Source: Caecitellus pseudoparvulus (taxonomy: Eukaryota > Bigyra: Bicosoecida). Taken from it: a DNA stretch of 64,000 bases. The stretch spans positions 372,001-436,000 of the forward strand of contig CBFFRQ010000062.1 in the NCBI GenBank assembly GCA_965644315.1. Direction: 5' to 3'. The position numbers were made by a program, and so were the translations under genes. The notes under the pieces were generated by a model. The model worked only from the letters and a program-made list of their open reading frames with translations, was not told the origin of the DNA and did not search any database. This document shows, in pieces, positions 61,250 to 64,000 of this stretch. Position 1 is the stretch's first letter; every line of letters starts with the position of its first letter.

Positions 61250-63612
61250 TCACAGTGCCGCCGCTTCGCCCCCGGCGCCTTCAGTGGGCGCCACGCCCCG
61301 CTCCGCGTCAATGAGCGCCTGCAGCGTTTCAGCGGGCAGAGGCGGCGTCTTGACGTCTGCAGCAGACAGCAGCTTCTCCAGCTTTTCGATTTCCAGCTCG
61401 ATGCGGGTGGGCGGGTCGGGCGGCACTTCGCCCTTCTTCACCACCACAGTGGGGATCTGCGTGATCTTGCGCAGGTTGGGAGACAGCTTCAAGCTGTTCA
61501 CGCCGCCGGCAGAGTCACCCACCAGCAGGTACGGGTCAGAGGGACTGAACTCCACGTGCGTCAGCTTGGCCTTGCGCACGATCTTCTGCTCACACAGCTG
61601 CTCGTGCTTGTTCACGGACAGGTCGAAGACGAGAGCCTTGCCGTTGGCGGTAACGGCAGCGAAGACGGTGCCGGAGTACGGCGCCCAGGCGATGTCGCCC
61701 ACTGAGTTGGTGAGGTCAAAGGTCATGATGGGCGACGGCACATCGTGGTGCCACAGCTTCACCGTCCAGTCGGCAGAGGCGGACAGGAAGAGCTTGGGGT
61801 GGAAGGGGTTCCACCTGACTGTGTACACGGCCATGTGGTGCCCCTCGTACGTGGCCAGGTACTGCCCGCTGTACGCCTTGGAGCACTTGTGGATCTGGCC
61901 CTCCTCCGTGCCGACCAGGAACAAGTGTTCTTCGAAGGGCGAGAAGTCCATGCAGCAGCCCCCCGCCAGGCCGGTGAGAGAGGCCTCCTCCTCCCCCCCG
62001 CCGCCCTCCAGCGCCAGCACCGTGTCCCCAGCCAGCCCAGCCCCCGACGGGGCAGACCCCGGCGACGCCAGCTTCAGCCGCATGGCCACCTCCATCTTCA
62101 GCTCCGTCTTGCTCAGCACCCATGTCGCGACGCAGCCGTCGGAGGAGATGGAGTAGAAGTGCGCGTCGGAGCCCAGCCCGCCCGTCTGCCACCGCACCTC
62201 CCACACGGGGTCCGTGTGCTTGCCGGAGCGGACGTTGGACAGGAACAGGGGGGACGCCTCGGGGCGCCGGATATCGTACACGCGCACCGTGCCGTCGTAG
62301 CAGCCCACTGCCAGGAGGGCGGGCTTGGTGGGGTGGAAGTCCAGGCACATGACGCCGCTCTCGACGGGGATGACCTTCTCAGGCCACGAGACGTTCTTCA
62401 GGGACCACAGGTACACGAACCCCGCCCCCTGCTTCATGAAGTCGTAGCTGCCGTAGCCCACCGCGAACAGGTCGTTGTAGGCTGAGTTGACGGCGATGCT
62501 AGTGACGTGCTTCTTCCGTGTGCGCGTGTCGCGGCCGTCCTTGCCGTCTGGGAACCGCCACAGCGGCAATAGGGTGCCCAGCGACCCCCTGAACTTGTCA
62601 GACGCGTCGTGCCAGTAGCGGAAATCGGAGTAGATCTCGTCCTGTGCGTTCTGCGTCACCATGCGCTCCATGACCCGCAGCACCTGCGCACACTCCGCGC
62701 CCTGCACCAAGTCCTGCCCCACCAGGCGTGGCTTGGCGGCCGGCAACTTGGCCTGGGCTGCTGCCCGGCCAGCGCTCTCTTGCTCCTCCTCGTACACCAT
62801 CTGCTGGAACTTCACCATGTACGTGTCGTACAAGTCCCACTGGCTGAAGGAGCCCGCCAGGGAGCGCGTCTTCGGCGGCTGGGTGCTCACGCCACGAGAC
62901 ACCTGCGCAGAGGTGTACGTCTGGGCGGCCCGCTCGGAGTAATTGAACTGGTTGCGGCCGCCGCTGTCCTCCAGCTCCAGCAGCTCGTCCAGGGACTTGC
63001 CCTGCTCACGTGCCTGCCGCTCCAAGTCCCGCCGCCGAGCTTGGATGGCCTCACGGATGGTCTTGTTCGTGTGCATCTGACTGGCAGCTTCGTCTGACTC
63101 CTGCGCAAGGGCGTGGCGGCAGGGCAGCGACGAGTGTAGCGGGTTGCACGACCTCTCATTGGGCCGGCACGCTAGCTACCCACCGTGTGCAGCACGGAGC
63201 CCTGCATGGCAAAGTGAAAGACGACGTGCTCCTCACTGCCACTGGGGATCTTCTTGTAATGGTTGTCCCCAAAAGAGTAGGACACCGTGCTCGTCGCAGC
63301 ATTCGGGTCCTTCGCGTACAGCATGCTGCAAAAGCAGAGCAGCGGCAGTGCCGAGCAAGCTGTGCCGCACCGCGAAGCTGCCCCCCTGCAAGCCCGCCTG
63401 AGGCACGCACCGAGAGATGTCTTCGTCCAGCTCCGCCTCTGTCAGCTCCAGAGCATCGTCTGGCACTGTCACAGTTGGCTCCTGAGCACGGGCGGCGTTT
63501 CGGCAGCGTTGCGGGGCGGCAATGTACGGCGCCCCCGACGCTGCCCACGCACGGGAATGTACATCTCATCCTCCACTGAACGACGCGCACCACGACGCCC
63601 CATGCCTGCCAT
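61250..63612 (-). CDS. DNAI1: Outer-arm axonemal dynein intermediate chain 1 (IC1/DNAI1/ODA9)
   Basis: WD-repeat intermediate chain that attaches the outer dynein arm in motile flagella. Exons: 63612-63528, 63465-63411, 63325-63184, 63100-61250 (710 aa; human 699); introns 62, 85 and 83 bp. Spliced N-terminus: DDALELTEAELDEDISRMLY, VSYSFGDNHYKKIP, then NQFNYSERAAQTYTSAQV and SFSQWDLYDTYMVKFQQM, matching DNAI1 (LELTDAEL, NQFNFSERASQTYN, NQWEIYDAYVEE). WD part: VMERMVTQNAQDEIYSDFRY, LFAVGYGSYDFMKQGAGFVY, SGVMCLDFHPTKPALLAVGC, SGKHTDPVWEVRWQ, FLVGTEEGQIHKCSKAYSGQ, LSASADWTVKLWHHD and VGDIAWAPYSGTVFAAVTA. This shows the organism has motile cilia or flagella. Confidence 0.96.
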
Positions 63613-63882
63613 GGCTTCCTTTCCAGTCGTGCCAGCTGCACGTTCCGGCCTGCCACTCGGCCTGCACGGTGAGGCTGGCAAGCACTGAAGCTGGCAGCAG
63701 CCTGGACTCCACGCACGCTGCACCAAGTCACCTGGGCAAAAATACAGCGGGCAGAGGAGCTGCTTGAGCGGGGTTTGGACAGAATACGATTTTTGTAGGC
63801 CGTCTGACTTGACCGCGGCCAGCAAGCAAGCAGCCGCAAGGCGTGCGGAAATCGGTCATGCAAACTCTCCCCCACATCTGCC

Positions 63883-64000
63883 ATGGCCGATACCTCGCCA
63901 TGCACGCTCGAGGCCGCCGTGCAAGGGGGCCGTGATGCCACTATCCACGTGCAAGAATTGCCCCGGGGTTCGCTCCCTCGCTTGCTCCCGCACACGCCAC
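63883..64000 (+). CDS. Start of a possible gene running off the right edge
   Basis: ATG at 63883 opens a frame to the end of the window (MADTSPCTLEAAVQGGRDAT, then IHVQELPRGSLPRLLPHTP), 39 codons. The charged, non-repetitive start and divergent position 270 bp from the DNAI1 start codon make it a plausible first exon, but length is insufficient for identification. Confidence 0.35.
   Translation, partial: MADTSPCTLEAAVQGGRDATIHVQELPRGSLPRLLPHTP

Noticed and set aside
1-64000. CRISPR arrays, bacterial operons, insertion sequences or attachment sites
   Set aside because: No direct repeat-spacer pattern, no transposase or integrase, and the genes are intron-containing eukaryotic genes.

Overview
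The window is nuclear DNA of a GC-rich (about two thirds G+C by eye), gene-dense eukaryote. The evidence is spliceosomal introns of about 62-230 bp (mostly 64-90), usually with GTGCGT or GTGAGY donors and CAG acceptors, and proteins found only in eukaryotes. These include a 20S proteasome alpha subunit, VPS11 (HOPS/CORVET), VPS35L (Retriever), the condensin kleisin CAP-H, the WAVE-complex subunit CYFIP, and an outer-arm axonemal dynein intermediate chain. The dynein chain means the organism builds motile flagella; CYFIP implies Arp2/3-dependent actin remodelling. An isopentenyl-diphosphate isomerase-squalene synthase fusion points to the diatom/stramenopile/haptophyte side of the tree, where such fusions have been reported. 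A free-living flagellated protist, possibly a stramenopile, is the best guess; I cannot name the species. No prokaryotic, plastid or transposon genes were recognised.

Layout. 1-9,000: end of a membrane protein, PSMA4 and VPS11 on +, then CAP-H on -. 9,000-21,400: a poorly recognisable stretch with a coiled-coil protein and four Ser/Pro/Ala-rich low-complexity reading frames, all on -, interrupted by a + strand P-loop protein of unknown family with a reading-frame discontinuity. 21,400-38,200: conserved genes mostly in divergent/convergent pairs: IDI-SQS (-) / Tudor-like protein (+), a hypothetical (-), CYFIP (-) / COA3-like (+), a lysophosphatidate acyltransferase (-) / 4-TM protein (+), D-lactate dehydrogenase (-) head-to-head with a small + gene. 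39,500-50,800: three large - genes (cyclin-box protein, VPS35L, flavin monooxygenase). 51,100-64,000: sulfotransferase-like (+), MAPK-like kinase (-), SIVA-like zinc protein (-), secreted RCC1-like protein (-), PAP2 lipid phosphatase (+), a putative NlpC/P60-like membrane protein (-), DNAI1 (-), and the start of a further + gene.

There is no operon logic. Related themes are membrane trafficking (VPS11, VPS35L), lipid metabolism (IDI-SQS, acyltransferase, PAP2), cell cycle (CAP-H, cyclin, SIVA-like), and cytoskeleton/motility (CYFIP, DNAI1). Exon coordinates were derived by hand from splice signals, reading phase and alignment in memory to known families; each recognised multi-exon gene restores one continuous frame. 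Introns crowd the 5' ends while the 3' exons are very long (up to 5 kb). Two genes carry the initiator ATG as the only coding bases of exon 1. Notable points are the RING-less VPS11, a kinase with a ~146-residue activation-loop insertion and no TxY tyrosine, overlapping start codons of divergent genes, and two recurrent short motifs concentrated in introns.
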